From the NCBI GenBank assembly GCA_937924505.1, contig CALDSR010000008.1, positions 1-64,000 of the forward strand: a stretch of DNA of 64,000 nt, written 5' to 3'. The notes under the pieces were generated by a model. That model saw only the letters and a list, made by a program, of their open reading frames with translations, was not told the DNA's origin and did no database searches. Numbering within the stretch: the stretch's first letter is position 1; each line of letters opens with the position of its first letter. Positions 15,788 through 27,820 of the stretch are shown here, piece by piece. Origin of the DNA: an uncultured Granulosicoccus sp. Lineage in GTDB: Bacteria; Pseudomonadota; Gammaproteobacteria; Granulosicoccales; Granulosicoccaceae. The translations under genes were made by a program, and so were the position numbers.

Positions 15788-16471
15788 ATGGCGCGAAGTC
15801 TGAAAATACGTGAGCGTCGCACCGGTGTTGATACGGTGTTCGACTATCTCTATGACGAAATAACCTCTATGCGGTTGCTACCGGGTACCAAGATTTCGGA
15901 AGCCGAAATCGCGGGGCTGTTCGGAATCTCTCGTCAACCGGTCCGTGATGCATTTGGTCGGCTGGAAAATCGTGATTTGTTATTGATCCGACCGCAAAAA
16001 GCGACCGAGGTCAAGCGGTTTTCTTCGACTGCGATAACGACAGCCAGATTTGTTCGGGCTGCAGTTGAAGCCGAAGTACTGCGCTGTGCTGCGCGCCGCT
16101 GTACACAGGCCGGAAGGGATTTGCTGCAGTCTCAGCTCGCGGAGCAAGAAACCGCAGTAAAAGAGAACAGCTATGACCGTTTTCGCTTATTGGACTACGA
16201 GTTTCATCAATCAATCTGCACGGTCGCGGAAACTGAATTTGCCGCCGATGTAATTGCACGGGAAAAAGCCAAGGTTGATCGACTATGTGTATTAAGCCTG
16301 GCACGTGACGAACGCCTGGAGCAGTTGCTGGATGATCATAGTCGGATAGCTCAACTGATCTCGGAAAATGATGAAGATGGTGCGGCAAAATCTGGCATGC
16401 TTCATCTGGCTCGACTGGATGCCACTATTGATGCCATACGTGAGGAACATGCTGAATTTTTCGATGATTGA
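15788..16471 (+). CDS. GntR-family transcriptional regulator, FCD (FadR) subfamily
   Basis: 227 residues. The N-terminal winged helix (residues about 15-75) includes MRLLPGTKISEAEIAGLFGI then SRQPVRDAFGRLE, the GntR helix-turn-helix. The rest is the helical FCD effector domain: the metal/ligand residues include Asp in LLDYEFHQSI and histidines in DDHSRI and GMLHLARLD. FCD regulators commonly control sugar-acid and uronate catabolism and release DNA on binding the intermediate. The gene follows the enolase-family gene by 59 bases on the same strand. The palindrome at 14418-14429 is its likely site, so it would autoregulate and control the alginate locus. The effector could be a keto-deoxy sugar acid; this is inferred. 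Confidence 0.85.
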   Translation: MARSLKIRERRTGVDTVFDYLYDEITSMRLLPGTKISEAEIAGLFGISRQPVRDAFGRLENRDLLLIRPQKATEVKRFSSTAITTARFVRAAVEAEVLRCAARRCTQAGRDLLQSQLAEQETAVKENSYDRFRLLDYEFHQSICTVAETEFAADVIAREKAKVDRLCVLSLARDERLEQLLDDHSRIAQLISENDEDGAAKSGMLHLARLDATIDAIREEHAEFFDD

Positions 16472-16707
16472 TTCCGTATTTTAGGCGTCTCAGGGTTCTT
16501 CAAATTCGTTGGATATTCGGAAAATCAGTGCAAGAGGGTTGCTGTTGGCACGGTCATCGGTGAGGCAATTGTTATTGTGTTGGCACTGCGATGATGCGCA
16601 ATCTACACAAATAACCGTAACACGCCACTCAAGTTGCTCTGATATATAAATTTGCTATTCGAACAGTCGTTATCCAATGCACGGATACCTTCCTTGTGAG
16701 AACAGAC

Positions 16708-17190
16708 ATGACGCTAGCCGCGGAAACGATGGATAAGCCGGAAGCCGAGCCTACCTTCCAACTTCTTTATATTAGCGCCGCCAACCACGAGTTCACGGAA
16801 GAAGAGTTGGAGGAACTCTTGATCAAGGCACGTTCAAACAACGAAAAGGTAAATGTATCCGGGATGTTGCTGTACCACGAGGGTTCATTTATTCAAGCGC
16901 TTGAAGGTCCGAAAGAACAGGTTGAAAAAATTTACCAGAAGATAGGTGTTGACACTCGCCATACTGAAACGCGCATCCTGTTCAAAGGTGAGTCCAGGCA
17001 AAGGGACTTCGATGGTTGGTCAATGGGTTTTTACCGGTCGAAACAAAGTAGCGCTGAAAACCTTGAGGGTTTCCATAAATTTCTGACAAATGGTTTCAGA
17101 CATAATGGGGAAGGTGTTAACGACGGTACTGCACGTAAAGCCCTGTTAGCATTTCGTGAAGGGAAGTGGCGTCAGCACGTCGATGTTTAG
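16708..17190 (+). CDS. BLUF-domain blue-light receptor (short, stand-alone)
   Basis: 160 residues from ATG 16708 (GTGAG seven bases upstream; a GTG at 16696 is an alternative start). The BLUF flavin domain covers residues 17-110: LLYIS with Tyr21, Asn45, GMLLYHEGSFIQALEG with Gln63, then FDGWSMGF with Trp104 and Met106. With this start the key residues fall on the same numbers as in AppA, by coincidence or close similarity. BLUF proteins bind FAD and switch hydrogen bonding under blue light. There is no output domain, only a 50-residue helical tail, so it must act through a partner protein. It stands alone between the sugar-acid regulator and the convergent roxA gene. Confidence 0.9.
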   Translation: MTLAAETMDKPEAEPTFQLLYISAANHEFTEEELEELLIKARSNNEKVNVSGMLLYHEGSFIQALEGPKEQVEKIYQKIGVDTRHTETRILFKGESRQRDFDGWSMGFYRSKQSSAENLEGFHKFLTNGFRHNGEGVNDGTARKALLAFREGKWRQHVDV

Positions 17191-17212
17191 GATTGCTGAA
17201 AGCGAAAACCGA

Positions 17213-18361
17213 CTACATCAAAACGCCTGCTGCCAGTAGCTGCTGCACCACGTTACAGTCATTTTTATTTTCTGGATCAGGTCTGTTGGTTAGCGTCGGC
17301 GATTGCATTCCACACAGTTTTATTGCCAGTGAACGAGAGCACTTATAAGTTTCGCCGTCGGCATAGAGCCTTACCGGGTCACCGTCGCCGTGCCAGACAA
17401 GCTCCGAAAAAGGGTGTCGCTCGAGTTGGCAGCCAGCGCGCGATTCGCCGGATTGATCAGCGGTTTGTTCGTGTCGATTTATACTGCCGTCTTGCGTTAA
17501 TAAGGTAGCAACAAGATTGGCGAATTCTTTGTCTGAAAAATTTACCGCGCTGTCCCATAGCGACTTGAATTGACTGATCGCCGCATCATCGATCTCGCCG
17601 CTGGTCGCTGGTGACAAGGGCGGATCACGATAACGCTCGACATTACGATTACCGGCTGCCGTAATTCGCTGGGCTATGATCTCTGAGAGTCTTAGTACCA
17701 GTTCATCTTTGGCTGGTGCGCGAAAGCCTATCGACCACGTGGTGCAATTGTCACCGACGGCTATACCGTGATGTGCAATGCCCGGTGGCAAGTACAACAT
17801 GTCGCCTGGTGACAGGGTCAGATCCTGTGATGGTGAGAAGTCCTCAACCAGGCGCAGGTCACCTTGCGTGCTTTGTTTATGATCACGCACATCGTCTTCG
17901 ATCAACCAGCGACGCTTGCCACTTGCTTGTAAGAGAAAGACATCGTAGTCATCTACATGAGCGCCTACCGACGCACCATCGGGCGCATAACTCACCATTA
18001 CATCATCAATTCGCCAACTTGGCAGGAAGGCGAACGCTAACAATATGCTGCGCAACTCAGGCAGATGCTTTTCAACGTCAGTGACCAGTAGTGACCAGTC
18101 ACGCGTGCCGAGAGTCGAGAATCGATTTTCTTCAAACGGTCCGTATTCGAGTCGGAATTCTCCTGCTTTATCTTTGCTGATCAGGCGTGGTGTTGTGCCA
18201 GGCTCCAATGACAAACCAGCCAGTTCGTCAGCCGGTAGTGGTGTTTCGAAATCAGGGAATGCCTGCGGCATCAGAAGCGGGGACTGTTGCCAGTATTTTT
18301 GCAAGAAAACAGCGGCGTCAAGACTATTGGGAAATACACAGCTTGATGGCAGGTCCAACAT
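17213..18361 (-). CDS. roxA: RoxA/YcfD, ribosomal protein L16 arginine hydroxylase
   Basis: 382 residues (E. coli YcfD 373). JmjC/cupin-type Fe(II)- and 2-oxoglutarate-dependent oxygenase that hydroxylates an arginine of ribosomal protein L16. The iron ligands His135 and Asp137 are in VGAHVDDYDVFLLQ, and His197 in LPPGIAHHG. GKRRWLIE matches the strand after the HxD motif. The C-terminal winged-helix part is less conserved. It begins 14 bases after the purB stop on the same strand and is probably co-transcribed. In E. coli roxA is also near purB, hflD and mnmA; here hflD-mnmA has moved away to 35-37 kb. Confidence 0.9.
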   Translation of the reverse strand: MLDLPSSCVFPNSLDAAVFLQKYWQQSPLLMPQAFPDFETPLPADELAGLSLEPGTTPRLISKDKAGEFRLEYGPFEENRFSTLGTRDWSLLVTDVEKHLPELRSILLAFAFLPSWRIDDVMVSYAPDGASVGAHVDDYDVFLLQASGKRRWLIEDDVRDHKQSTQGDLRLVEDFSPSQDLTLSPGDMLYLPPGIAHHGIAVGDNCTTWSIGFRAPAKDELVLRLSEIIAQRITAAGNRNVERYRDPPLSPATSGEIDDAAISQFKSLWDSAVNFSDKEFANLVATLLTQDGSINRHEQTADQSGESRAGCQLERHPFSELVWHGDGDPVRLYADGETYKCSRSLAIKLCGMQSPTLTNRPDPENKNDCNVVQQLLAAGVLM

Positions 18362-18375
18362 GCTGGATTCAACGT

Positions 18376-19884
<1,509 letters not shown>

Positions 19885-20038
19885 GCCGTTGGCGACAAGT
19901 GTAAGGAAGCATGCGCCTGCGGTCAACAATCGTCTACAATTTCATCGCAATAGACTTCCGGCATGAGCTTGGTAGTGGTTTCGGTCCGGTCGTTGCTTCA
20001 ATACGGTTTAAACTTCAGGACTTCTTCAATAGATCCAA

Positions 20039-20102
20039 GTGGCCTCGCGTAGCGGTCACCACTGACAATTTACATGTGGCCTGGCGTAGGGGTCACCACT
20101 GA
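20039..20102 (+). repeat. Two 27-base direct repeats in the thrS leader
   Basis: 20039-20065 and 20076-20102 are identical at 25 of 27 positions, in direct orientation with a 37-base period, ending 11 bases before the thrS ATG. Each unit has GTGG at its start and CCAC near its end, able to form a stem around a loop that contains CGT. They lie in the expected position for a translational operator of ThrRS or for tandem regulator sites. Confidence 0.6.
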
Positions 20103-20113
20103 GATCGAGAACA

Positions 20114-22045
20114 ATGCCAACGATTACTTTGCCGGACGGCTCCAGCCGTCAATATCCCAATCCTGTTTCCGTGCTCGATGTCGCGGCCGATATTGGCCCG
20201 GGCCTCGCCAAAGCGACACTCGCCGGTGTCGTCGACGGCACCTTGGTCGACGCCAGCCACACGATGTCCGACGATGCCACTCTGGCTGTGGTGACGAGCA
20301 AGAGCGACGAAGCCTTGCCATTGCTGCGCCACTCAACGGCGCATTTGCTGGCGCAAGCGGTGAAGCAACTGTTTCCGACTGCGCAAGTCACGATTGGGCC
20401 GGTGATCGAGGAAGGCTTTTTTTATGACTTCGCTTTCGAACGAGCCTTTACGCCGGAAGATCTGACGCTCATCGAAGCACGCATGGCGGAACTGGTCGAG
20501 CAGGCGATTCCGCTGGAGCGTTCCACCTTGCCGCGCGACGAGGCGGTCAGCTTTTTCAAAGCGCTCGGTGAGGACTACAAGGCTGAAATTATTGCCGATA
20601 TTCCGTCCGATGAAACGCTGTCGCTTTACCAGCAGGGCGATTTCACCGATCTTTGTCGTGGCCCGCATGTGCCGAATACGAGGCATTTGAAGGCCTTCAA
20701 GCTGACCAAGCTTGCGGGGGCTTACTGGCGTGGGGATTCAAACAACGTCATGTTGCAGCGTATCTACGGAACTGCGTTTGCGCAACCCAAAGAACTCAAG
20801 ACCTATCTGCACAATCTGGCAGAGGCCGAGAAACGAGACCATCGCCGGATTGGCAAGCAGCTCGATCTCTTTCATCTGCAGGACGAAGCGCCGGGAATGG
20901 TGTTCTGGCACCCGAAAGGCTGGGCAATTTACCGAGCCGTCGAAAGTTACATGCGTTCGGCGCAACTCGATGAGGGCTATGAGGAAATCAAGACGCCGCA
21001 GGTGGTGGATTTCTCTCTGTGGGAGCGTAGTGGTCACGCCGACAAATTTGGCGATGACATGTTTACCGTAAAAACTGATGATCGTCAGTACGCTGTCAAA
21101 CCGATGAATTGCCCCTGCCATGTGCAGGTGTTCAATCAAGGGCTGAAAAGTTATCGGGATCTGCCAATGCGTCTTGCCGAGTTTGGCTCCTGCCACCGTA
21201 ACGAGATGTCAGGAGCCCTGCACGGCATCATGCGGGTACGAGCTTTTACTCAGGATGATGGGCACATTTTCTGTACCGAAACCCAGATACAGGAAGAGGT
21301 GGCTCGGTTCATCGATTTTCTGCACAAGGTCTATGACGATTTCGGCTTCACTGAGGTGATCTACCGCTTGTCGACGCGTCCACCCAATCGGGTAGGCAGC
21401 GATGAAGCCTGGGACAAGTCAGAAAAGGCGCTGGCTGATGCGCTGGACGCCAAGGGGCTGCCTTGGGAAGAGCTGCCGGGTGAGGGCGCTTTTTACGGGC
21501 CGAAAATAGAATTTTCCTTGAAAGACTGTATTGGACGAGTCTGGCAATGCGGCACGATGCAGGTGGATTTCTCGATGCCGGGCCGTCTCGACGCCAGTTT
21601 CGTCGACGAGAGCGGTGAGCGTCAGGTTCCCGTCATGCTGCATCGGGCGATATTGGGCTCTTTTGAGCGGTTTATCGGGATTCTGATCGAGAATTTTGCG
21701 GGCAAGCTGCCATTATGGCTTGCTCCGACACAAGTGGTTATCATGAATATCACGGATAAGCAGTCATCTTTCGTTGTGGAAGCGGCGAAAGTGTTGCAAA
21801 ATAGCGGGTTACGTGTCGAGACAGATTTGCGGAACGAGAAGATTGGCTTCAAGATCCGTGAATGGACCTTGCAGCGTGTGCCTTATTTGCTGGTCGCGGG
21901 CGATCGAGAGGTCGAAAGTGGCTCATTGGCAGTTCGTACTCGTGATGGCAAGGATCTCGGCGTCATTAAACTGGAAGACTTGAATTTGATGTTAAAGAAC
22001 GAGGTCGCGCTGCGCAGTGCAGCAGACGCGACAGTGGAGGGCTGA
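20114..22045 (+). CDS. thrS: Threonyl-tRNA synthetase
   Basis: 643 residues (E. coli 642). It charges tRNA-Thr. Order: TGS domain (residues 1-61), the second additional/editing domain with HSTAHLLA near 74-81 (zinc-type HxxxH of the editing site), the class II catalytic core (NCPCHVQVF with the catalytic zinc Cys; FTQDDGHIF as part of motif 2 region), and the C-terminal anticodon domain from about 540. It leads the operon thrS-infC-rpmI-rplT. infC begins three bases after its stop codon. Confidence 0.98.
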   Translation: MPTITLPDGSSRQYPNPVSVLDVAADIGPGLAKATLAGVVDGTLVDASHTMSDDATLAVVTSKSDEALPLLRHSTAHLLAQAVKQLFPTAQVTIGPVIEEGFFYDFAFERAFTPEDLTLIEARMAELVEQAIPLERSTLPRDEAVSFFKALGEDYKAEIIADIPSDETLSLYQQGDFTDLCRGPHVPNTRHLKAFKLTKLAGAYWRGDSNNVMLQRIYGTAFAQPKELKTYLHNLAEAEKRDHRRIGKQLDLFHLQDEAPGMVFWHPKGWAIYRAVESYMRSAQLDEGYEEIKTPQVVDFSLWERSGHADKFGDDMFTVKTDDRQYAVKPMNCPCHVQVFNQGLKSYRDLPMRLAEFGSCHRNEMSGALHGIMRVRAFTQDDGHIFCTETQIQEEVARFIDFLHKVYDDFGFTEVIYRLSTRPPNRVGSDEAWDKSEKALADALDAKGLPWEELPGEGAFYGPKIEFSLKDCIGRVWQCGTMQVDFSMPGRLDASFVDESGERQVPVMLHRAILGSFERFIGILIENFAGKLPLWLAPTQVVIMNITDKQSSFVVEAAKVLQNSGLRVETDLRNEKIGFKIREWTLQRVPYLLVAGDREVESGSLAVRTRDGKDLGVIKLEDLNLMLKNEVALRSAADATVEG

Positions 22046-22048
22046 CCT

Positions 22049-22570
22049 ATCTCTGCGAAAAAGGTCAACCGCAAGAACGAAGAAATCGATGTCACAGAAG
22101 TGCGTCTGATTTCGGCGGAAGGTGAGCAGATTGGTGTCGTGCCGATTGAAAGAGCGCTGGCAACAGCGGTCGAGGCGGGGCTGGATCTGGTTGAAATTTC
22201 ACCGAACGTGTCGCCACCGGTTTGCAAAATCATGGACCATGGCCGGTTCAAGTTCGAGGCGAACAAGAAACAGAATGCCGGCAAGAAGAAACAGAAGACC
22301 GCTCAGCTGAAGGAAATAAAATTTCGGCCGGGCACTGAAGATGGGGATTACCAGGTCAAACTCCGAAACCTTGTGAGGTTTCTGGAAAATGGCGACAAGA
22401 CGAAAATCACGCTGAGATTCCGAGGGCGGGAAATGGCTCATCGGGAACTTGGGGCGCAGTTGCTTAAAAGAGTTGAGGAGGATTTGTCCGAACTCGGCAC
22501 GGTTGAGCAGTTTCCAAAACTGGAAGGGCGTCAGATGGTGATGGTCATGGCGCCACGCAAGAAGCAGTAA
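22049..22570 (+). CDS. infC: Translation initiation factor IF-3 (AUC start)
   Basis: 173 residues starting at ATC 22049, with GGAGG eight bases upstream and the reading frame beginning [12 protein letters not shown]. That beginning is needed for a normal IF-3 N-domain; the first standard codon in frame (GTG 22100) would cut off 17 residues. IF-3 genes typically start with AUU or AUC, and IF-3 itself rejects such codons and so represses its own synthesis. Domains: N-domain (about 1-80, [20 protein letters not shown]), a lysine-rich linker ([11 protein letters not shown]), and C-domain ([22 protein letters not shown]). Confidence 0.95.
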   Translation: MSAKKVNRKNEEIDVTEVRLISAEGEQIGVVPIERALATAVEAGLDLVEISPNVSPPVCKIMDHGRFKFEANKKQNAGKKKQKTAQLKEIKFRPGTEDGDYQVKLRNLVRFLENGDKTKITLRFRGREMAHRELGAQLLKRVEEDLSELGTVEQFPKLEGRQMVMVMAPRKKQ

Positions 22571-22649
22571 ATCAGTGCGCAGTGACAATCGTTGAAGCCA
22601 GTGCTCGACGATTATGAAAGATCAATATCGACAAACGTATTATCGACAA

Positions 22650-22708
22650 CCGAGTGACGTACCGACACTACGACGTCACCGGTTTTACACTCGTGAGGGC
22701 TTGCCCTC
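22650..22708 (+). promoter_or_regulatory. Two hairpins in the rpmI leader, possible L20 autoregulatory site
   Basis: Hairpin one: CCG-GTGACGT (22650-22660, one bulged A) pairs with ACGTCAC-CGG (22673-22682) and is followed by TTTT, so it may end transcription partly. Hairpin two: GAGGGC (22695-22700) and GCCCTC (22703-22708), nine bases before the ribosome-binding site of rpmI. In E. coli the rpmI leader folds and binds ribosomal protein L20 to repress rpmI-rplT. The position is right; a direct sequence match was not established. Confidence 0.4.
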
Positions 22709-22727
22709 CTAACAATGGAGTCCAACA

Positions 22728-22931
22728 GTGTCCAACAAGCAGAAATCCGTCTCCGGGGCGGCCAAGCGCTTCAAACGTACGGGGTCTGGCGGTTACAAGC
22801 GCAAGAGCTCGCACATGCGGCATATCCTGACCAAGAAAAGCACCAAGCGTAAGCGTCACCTTCGAGGTAACGATATGGTCCATGAGAACGATGTGGTCCT
22901 GATCAAACGCATGTTGCCGAATAATCGCTAG
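22728..22931 (+). CDS. rpmI: Ribosomal protein bL35
   Basis: 67 residues from GTG 22728 with GGAG seven bases upstream. Small, highly basic 50S protein: [20 protein letters not shown] and [14 protein letters not shown] are the L35 signature. The unusual GTG start may help lower translation for autoregulation. rplT follows after 15 bases. Confidence 0.96.
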   Translation: MSNKQKSVSGAAKRFKRTGSGGYKRKSSHMRHILTKKSTKRKRHLRGNDMVHENDVVLIKRMLPNNR

Positions 22932-22946
22932 GAGCCGGAGCCAACC

Positions 22947-23321
22947 ATGCCAAGAGTAAAACGAGGGGTCACGGCCCGCGCCAGCCACAAGAAAGTCCTG
23001 AAGCAGGCGAAAGGCTACCGCGGTGCGCGTAGTCGGGTATTTCGCGTTGCCAAACAGGCGGTCACCAAAGCCGGGCAGTATGCCTACCGCGACCGAAAAG
23101 CCAAGAAGCGCGTTTTTCGTCGCCTCTGGATTGCGCGTATAAATGCGGCAGCGAGAGAAAACGGTATTACTTACAGCCGCCTGATGCAAGGATTGAAGAT
23201 CGCCGAGATCGACATCGATAGAAAGATGTTGGCGGATCTTGCCATTGCAGATGCACCCGCGTTTAGCGCCATCGTCGATAAGGCGAAGGCAAGCTTGCCG
23301 GCGAGCCTGCCACAGGCTTAA
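22947..23321 (+). CDS. rplT: Ribosomal protein bL20
   Basis: 124 residues (E. coli 118). Binds 23S rRNA early in 50S assembly and, in enterobacteria, represses its own operon. [20 protein letters not shown] and [12 protein letters not shown] are the family start; [18 protein letters not shown] and [12 protein letters not shown] follow. The C-terminus extends about six residues beyond the usual end. Confidence 0.97.
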   Translation: MPRVKRGVTARASHKKVLKQAKGYRGARSRVFRVAKQAVTKAGQYAYRDRKAKKRVFRRLWIARINAAARENGITYSRLMQGLKIAEIDIDRKMLADLAIADAPAFSAIVDKAKASLPASLPQA

Positions 23322-23335
23322 TACTGCTTGACCGA

Positions 23336-23363
23336 ACGCATCTGGCATTTTCGCCAGCTGCGT
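23336..23363 (+). other. Hairpin upstream of the pheS leader terminator
   Basis: ACGCA-CTGGC (23336-23346) pairs with GCCAG-TGCGT (23353-23363) with one T/C mismatch and a 6-base loop. It lies just before the terminator at 23384. The two in a row could be a double terminator or alternative leader structures. Confidence 0.4.
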
Positions 23364-23383
23364 ATCAACGCTTTATCGACACA

Positions 23384-23416
23384 GGGAGTACCGACACGTT
23401 CGGTATTCCCTTTTTT
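23384..23416 (+). terminator. Intrinsic terminator between rplT and pheS
   Basis: GGGAGTACCG (23384-23393) pairs with CGGTATTCCC (23401-23410, one G-T pair), followed by six T. It is a strong rho-independent terminator 63 bases after rplT and 74 before pheS. It could also be the terminator of a pheST attenuator, but no Phe-rich leader peptide is visible upstream. Confidence 0.8.
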
Positions 23417-23444
23417 ATGGCCAGGATTTTATGGCCACCGATGA

Positions 23445-24479
<1,035 letters not shown>

Positions 24480-24499
24480 TAGCAAGACAGGAATAGACG

Positions 24500-26944
24500 A
24501 TGAAATTCAGTGAACGATGGTTACGCGAGTGGGTCAATCCGCCGATTGACACGAATACCCTGACTGACCAATTAACCTTCCTCGGCCTTGAGGTTGATAA
24601 CGTTGAGTCAGCGATGCCGGGGTTCAAGGATATCGTGGTTGCAAGGGTGGTTAGCGCCAGGCAGCATCCCGATGCCGATCGCTTGCGTGTCTGTGAGGTC
24701 GACAACGGCGAGAGTGAACTGGTGCAAGTCGTGTGCGGTGCACCTAATGTGCATGAAGGCATGTTGACCGCGTTGGCCAATGTGGGAGGGAGACTTCCCG
24801 ATGGCACCAAGATTCGAAAATCAAAACTTCGCGGCGTCGAGTCTCGCGGCATGCTGTGTTCCGGGGCCGAGCTCAAGTTGTCTGAAGAATCGGACGGTAT
24901 TCTTGAATTGCCAGCCAATGCGCCCATCGGCACCGCCTTGACAGCTTATCTGGAACTTGATGATTCCATCATCGATATTGATCTGACACCTGATCGGGGC
25001 GATTGTCTGAGCATTCGAGGTATTGCCCGAGAGATATCGGCCAAGAACAATTTACCGTTGCAACTACGTGAGATAAACCCGATCGCGTCTCAACATGAAG
25101 AGATCTGGCCGGTACTGGTTGACGATGCATCCGCCTGTGTACGCTTTGCATCCAGAGTGATTCGAGATGTCGACATGCAGGCCAGTTCGCCCAGCTGGAT
25201 GGTAGAACGTTTGCGTCGAAGTGGCGTTCGATCGATCAATCCGGCTGTCGATATCACTAATTATGTAATGCTTGAATTGGGGCAACCCATGCATGCCTTT
25301 GATCTTGACAAGTTGCAAGGTCCCATTCAGGTTCGGCTGGCAAAAACCGGCGAGAGGGTGACATTACTTGATGGTCGAGATGTTGCGCTTAACGCTGATA
25401 CCACCGTCATCGCCGACGACCGTGGTCCGGTGAGTATTGCAGGAATAATGGGTGGCCAAGATACGGGTGTCGACGAGAACACCAAACATGTATTTTTTGA
25501 GTGCGCGCTTTTTCTGCCTGAACTCATTATTGGCAAACCACGTCATTACGGCTGCCATACGGACTCATCACATCGTTATGAGCGAGGTGTAAACCCGGAC
25601 GGTCAGATCGAAGCCATTGAGTACGCTACCGGTTTGTTAAAGAACATCTCTGGCGGCAAAGCGGGCCCGGTCGCTGATCATGTTGTTGAATCACGCATGC
25701 CGCTACGTACCACTATCACGGTGCGCCGACAACGCATCATAGCGATGCTCGGTATCGAGCCTGACGATGGAAACATCGAGGACATCTTCACCCGCCTGGG
25801 TATAAAGCATGAGCGACTTGACAAGGGCTGGGATGTTACACCCCCGAGTTATCGTTACGATCTGGCGATTGAAGAAGACTATGTCGAAGAAGTAGCACGT
25901 GTTATAGGCTTTGATGCCTTGCCGCGCACCTACCCGGCGCATCGACCGCAATTTCGTCCCGTGCCTGAGACGCGAATTGGCGTTAATGCGATCAAGCGTC
26001 AACTGATGCATCGCGGTTATCAGGAAGTGGTGACTTACAGTTTTGTCGACGCGGACACGCAGTCAATATTGCGCCCCGATCTTGAGGCACTGGCATTGGC
26101 TAACCCGATATCCAGCGAACTGGCGGTCATGCGAACGACGCTGATTGGCGGCTTGTTACAGACGCTGAAACACAATCAGAGTCGGCAGATTGCATCGATG
26201 CAGGTGTTTGAAACCGGACTGCGATTTCTGCCGAATCCACAAGAGGTCGCCATTTCAGAGCTGGATGAACATATAGCGGCCGACTGGGGAGACGATCTGC
26301 AAATTGATTCGACCTTGCAGCAGCAAAGCATGGTGGCAGGCCTGGTTTATGGACAGCAGCAGGCGGAAAACTGGAACAGTGGTACGGCCGCGGCGAGTTT
26401 CTTCAGTCTTAAGGCTGATGTCGAGGCACTGATTGCGTCAGCAAACGGTGTCGCGGTGACGTTTGTCCCAAGCGATCTCGCCATGTTGCATCCCGGGCAG
26501 CGGGCGGGCATTGCCGTGAACGGCAATCTGGTGGGCTATCTTGGTGCTTTGAGTCCTAGCCTTGCTGGCGAGCTCGATTTGACTGAAATGCCCATTGTCT
26601 TTGAGCTTGCGTTGGATGCTCTCCAGCATGCGAGTGTACCCAGCGCCACTGCATTGTCGCGCTTTCCGCAGGCGCGCCGCGATATCGCCCTGCTCGTGGA
26701 TGAATCAGTGACGTACGGCGAGCTGATCAGCACGATTCGTGAGACGGCCTCATCGGTACTGCAGGATGTGCGGATTTTTGACGTGTACCTCGGTGACAAG
26801 CTTGCCGATGGCAAGAAAAGTATTGCCATGGGCTTGATTTTACAGGATTTTTCACGCACTCTAGAGGACTCTGAAGTCGAGCGTACGCTTACCTCCATTG
26901 TTGATGCACTGGGTAAGCAGCACGGCGCGGTACTTAGGGTGTGA
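24500..26944 (+). CDS. pheT: Phenylalanyl-tRNA synthetase beta subunit
   Basis: 814 residues (E. coli 795). Order: the N-terminal OB tRNA-binding domain ([15 protein letters not shown] near 53-67), the B3/B4 editing domain, the B5 domain, a catalytic-like core that does not bind ATP, and the C-terminal ferredoxin-fold anticodon-binding domain ([16 protein letters not shown] near 716). It discriminates and edits tyrosine mischarging. The ihfA start codon follows its stop by one base. Confidence 0.98.
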   Translation: MKFSERWLREWVNPPIDTNTLTDQLTFLGLEVDNVESAMPGFKDIVVARVVSARQHPDADRLRVCEVDNGESELVQVVCGAPNVHEGMLTALANVGGRLPDGTKIRKSKLRGVESRGMLCSGAELKLSEESDGILELPANAPIGTALTAYLELDDSIIDIDLTPDRGDCLSIRGIAREISAKNNLPLQLREINPIASQHEEIWPVLVDDASACVRFASRVIRDVDMQASSPSWMVERLRRSGVRSINPAVDITNYVMLELGQPMHAFDLDKLQGPIQVRLAKTGERVTLLDGRDVALNADTTVIADDRGPVSIAGIMGGQDTGVDENTKHVFFECALFLPELIIGKPRHYGCHTDSSHRYERGVNPDGQIEAIEYATGLLKNISGGKAGPVADHVVESRMPLRTTITVRRQRIIAMLGIEPDDGNIEDIFTRLGIKHERLDKGWDVTPPSYRYDLAIEEDYVEEVARVIGFDALPRTYPAHRPQFRPVPETRIGVNAIKRQLMHRGYQEVVTYSFVDADTQSILRPDLEALALANPISSELAVMRTTLIGGLLQTLKHNQSRQIASMQVFETGLRFLPNPQEVAISELDEHIAADWGDDLQIDSTLQQQSMVAGLVYGQQQAENWNSGTAAASFFSLKADVEALIASANGVAVTFVPSDLAMLHPGQRAGIAVNGNLVGYLGALSPSLAGELDLTEMPIVFELALDALQHASVPSATALSRFPQARRDIALLVDESVTYGELISTIRETASSVLQDVRIFDVYLGDKLADGKKSIAMGLILQDFSRTLEDSEVERTLTSIVDALGKQHGAVLRV

Positions 26945-26945
26945 G

Positions 26946-27248
26946 ATGGCGCTGACAAAAGCTCTTATGGCAGAAATGTTGTTCGACGAGCTCGGTCTCA
27001 ACAAACGAGAGGCCAAGGAATTTGTCGAACAATTCTTTGAAGAGATTCGTGTTGCGCTCGAGTCCGGTCATGATGTTAAGCTGTCCGGATTCGGGAACTT
27101 CATTCTCAGAGACAAAAGCCCACGGCCAGGTCGTAACCCAAAGACAGGCGAGGAAATACCCATCTCGGCTCGCCGGGTAGTGACTTTCAGGCCAGGGCAA
27201 AAACTCAAAGCGCGTGTAGAAGCTTATGCTGGAAATCAGCAACAATAA
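26946..27248 (+). CDS. ihfA: Integration host factor, alpha subunit
   Basis: 100 residues from ATG 26946; an upstream in-frame part (26898) lies in pheT and is not family-like. Nucleoid DNA-bending protein of the HU/IHF family. Family landmarks: [20 protein letters not shown] at the start, [20 protein letters not shown] (DNA-intercalating arm with its proline), [15 protein letters not shown]. Gene order pheT-ihfA-merR is the usual gammaproteobacterial one. Confidence 0.97.
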   Translation: MALTKALMAEMLFDELGLNKREAKEFVEQFFEEIRVALESGHDVKLSGFGNFILRDKSPRPGRNPKTGEEIPISARRVVTFRPGQKLKARVEAYAGNQQQ

Positions 27249-27585
27249 CGAATTGCCAACGATACCGAACAAACGTTACTTCACCATTGGTGAGGTCAGC
27301 GACTTGTGTCAGGTCAAGCCTCATGTGTTGCGATACTGGGAGCAGGAATTCCCCGATCTGACACCAGTTAAACGCCGTGGTAACCGTCGCTACTATCAGC
27401 GTCATGATGTCATGCTGATTCGTCAGATCCGCAGTCTCCTGTACTCGGAGGGCTACACCATTGGTGGCGCGCGGCTGCATCTGGCCGGTGATGCTGTCAA
27501 GGACGACAATGCGCAGTCGCAGCAGATGATGCGTCAGCTTCGCTCGGAACTTGAGGATCTTTTGCGCATTTTGCGCACGAGTTAA
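27226..27585 (+). CDS. MerR-family transcriptional regulator
   Basis: 119 residues; the start overlaps the end of ihfA by 23 bases. N-terminal winged helix: [20 protein letters not shown] and [20 protein letters not shown]. The rest is a short coiled coil without metal-binding cysteines or an effector domain. This small regulator is commonly found after ihfA; its target is not known to me. Possible that the true start lies a few codons inside. Confidence 0.88.
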   Translation: MLEISNNNELPTIPNKRYFTIGEVSDLCQVKPHVLRYWEQEFPDLTPVKRRGNRRYYQRHDVMLIRQIRSLLYSEGYTIGGARLHLAGDAVKDDNAQSQQMMRQLRSELEDLLRILRTS

Positions 27586-27652
27586 GTGTCCAGCAGGATC
27601 ATTCGATTCCTGCCCAATTCCTGTCTCATTGCGTTATGCTGTACGGCTTGGA

Positions 27653-27729
27653 CGGGGCGTGGCGCAGCCTGGTAGCGCACCACAATGGGGTTGTGGGGGT
27701 CGAGTGTTCGAATCACTCCGTCCCGACCA
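27653..27729 (+). tRNA. tRNA-Pro (GGG)
   Basis: 77 bases. Acceptor CGGGGCG pairs with CGTCCCG (one G-U), and ACCA is encoded. Anticodon stem CCACA/TGTGG encloses ATGGGGT with anticodon GGG. T-loop TTCGAAT. It follows merR, a common location. Confidence 0.97.
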
Positions 27730-27820
27730 AATATACTTGGGCTTTGACGATGGGCTTCAGCAGAATTGAACTCGGTCGATAGTTAGGGGTACTTAAGGTA
27801 TATTTCGACCGGAGCTCCAC

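Noticed and set aside
22668..23348. 226-codon open frame opposite rpmI and rplT
   Set aside because: Antisense to two certain ribosomal protein genes; Leu/Arg-rich shadow without a plausible start.
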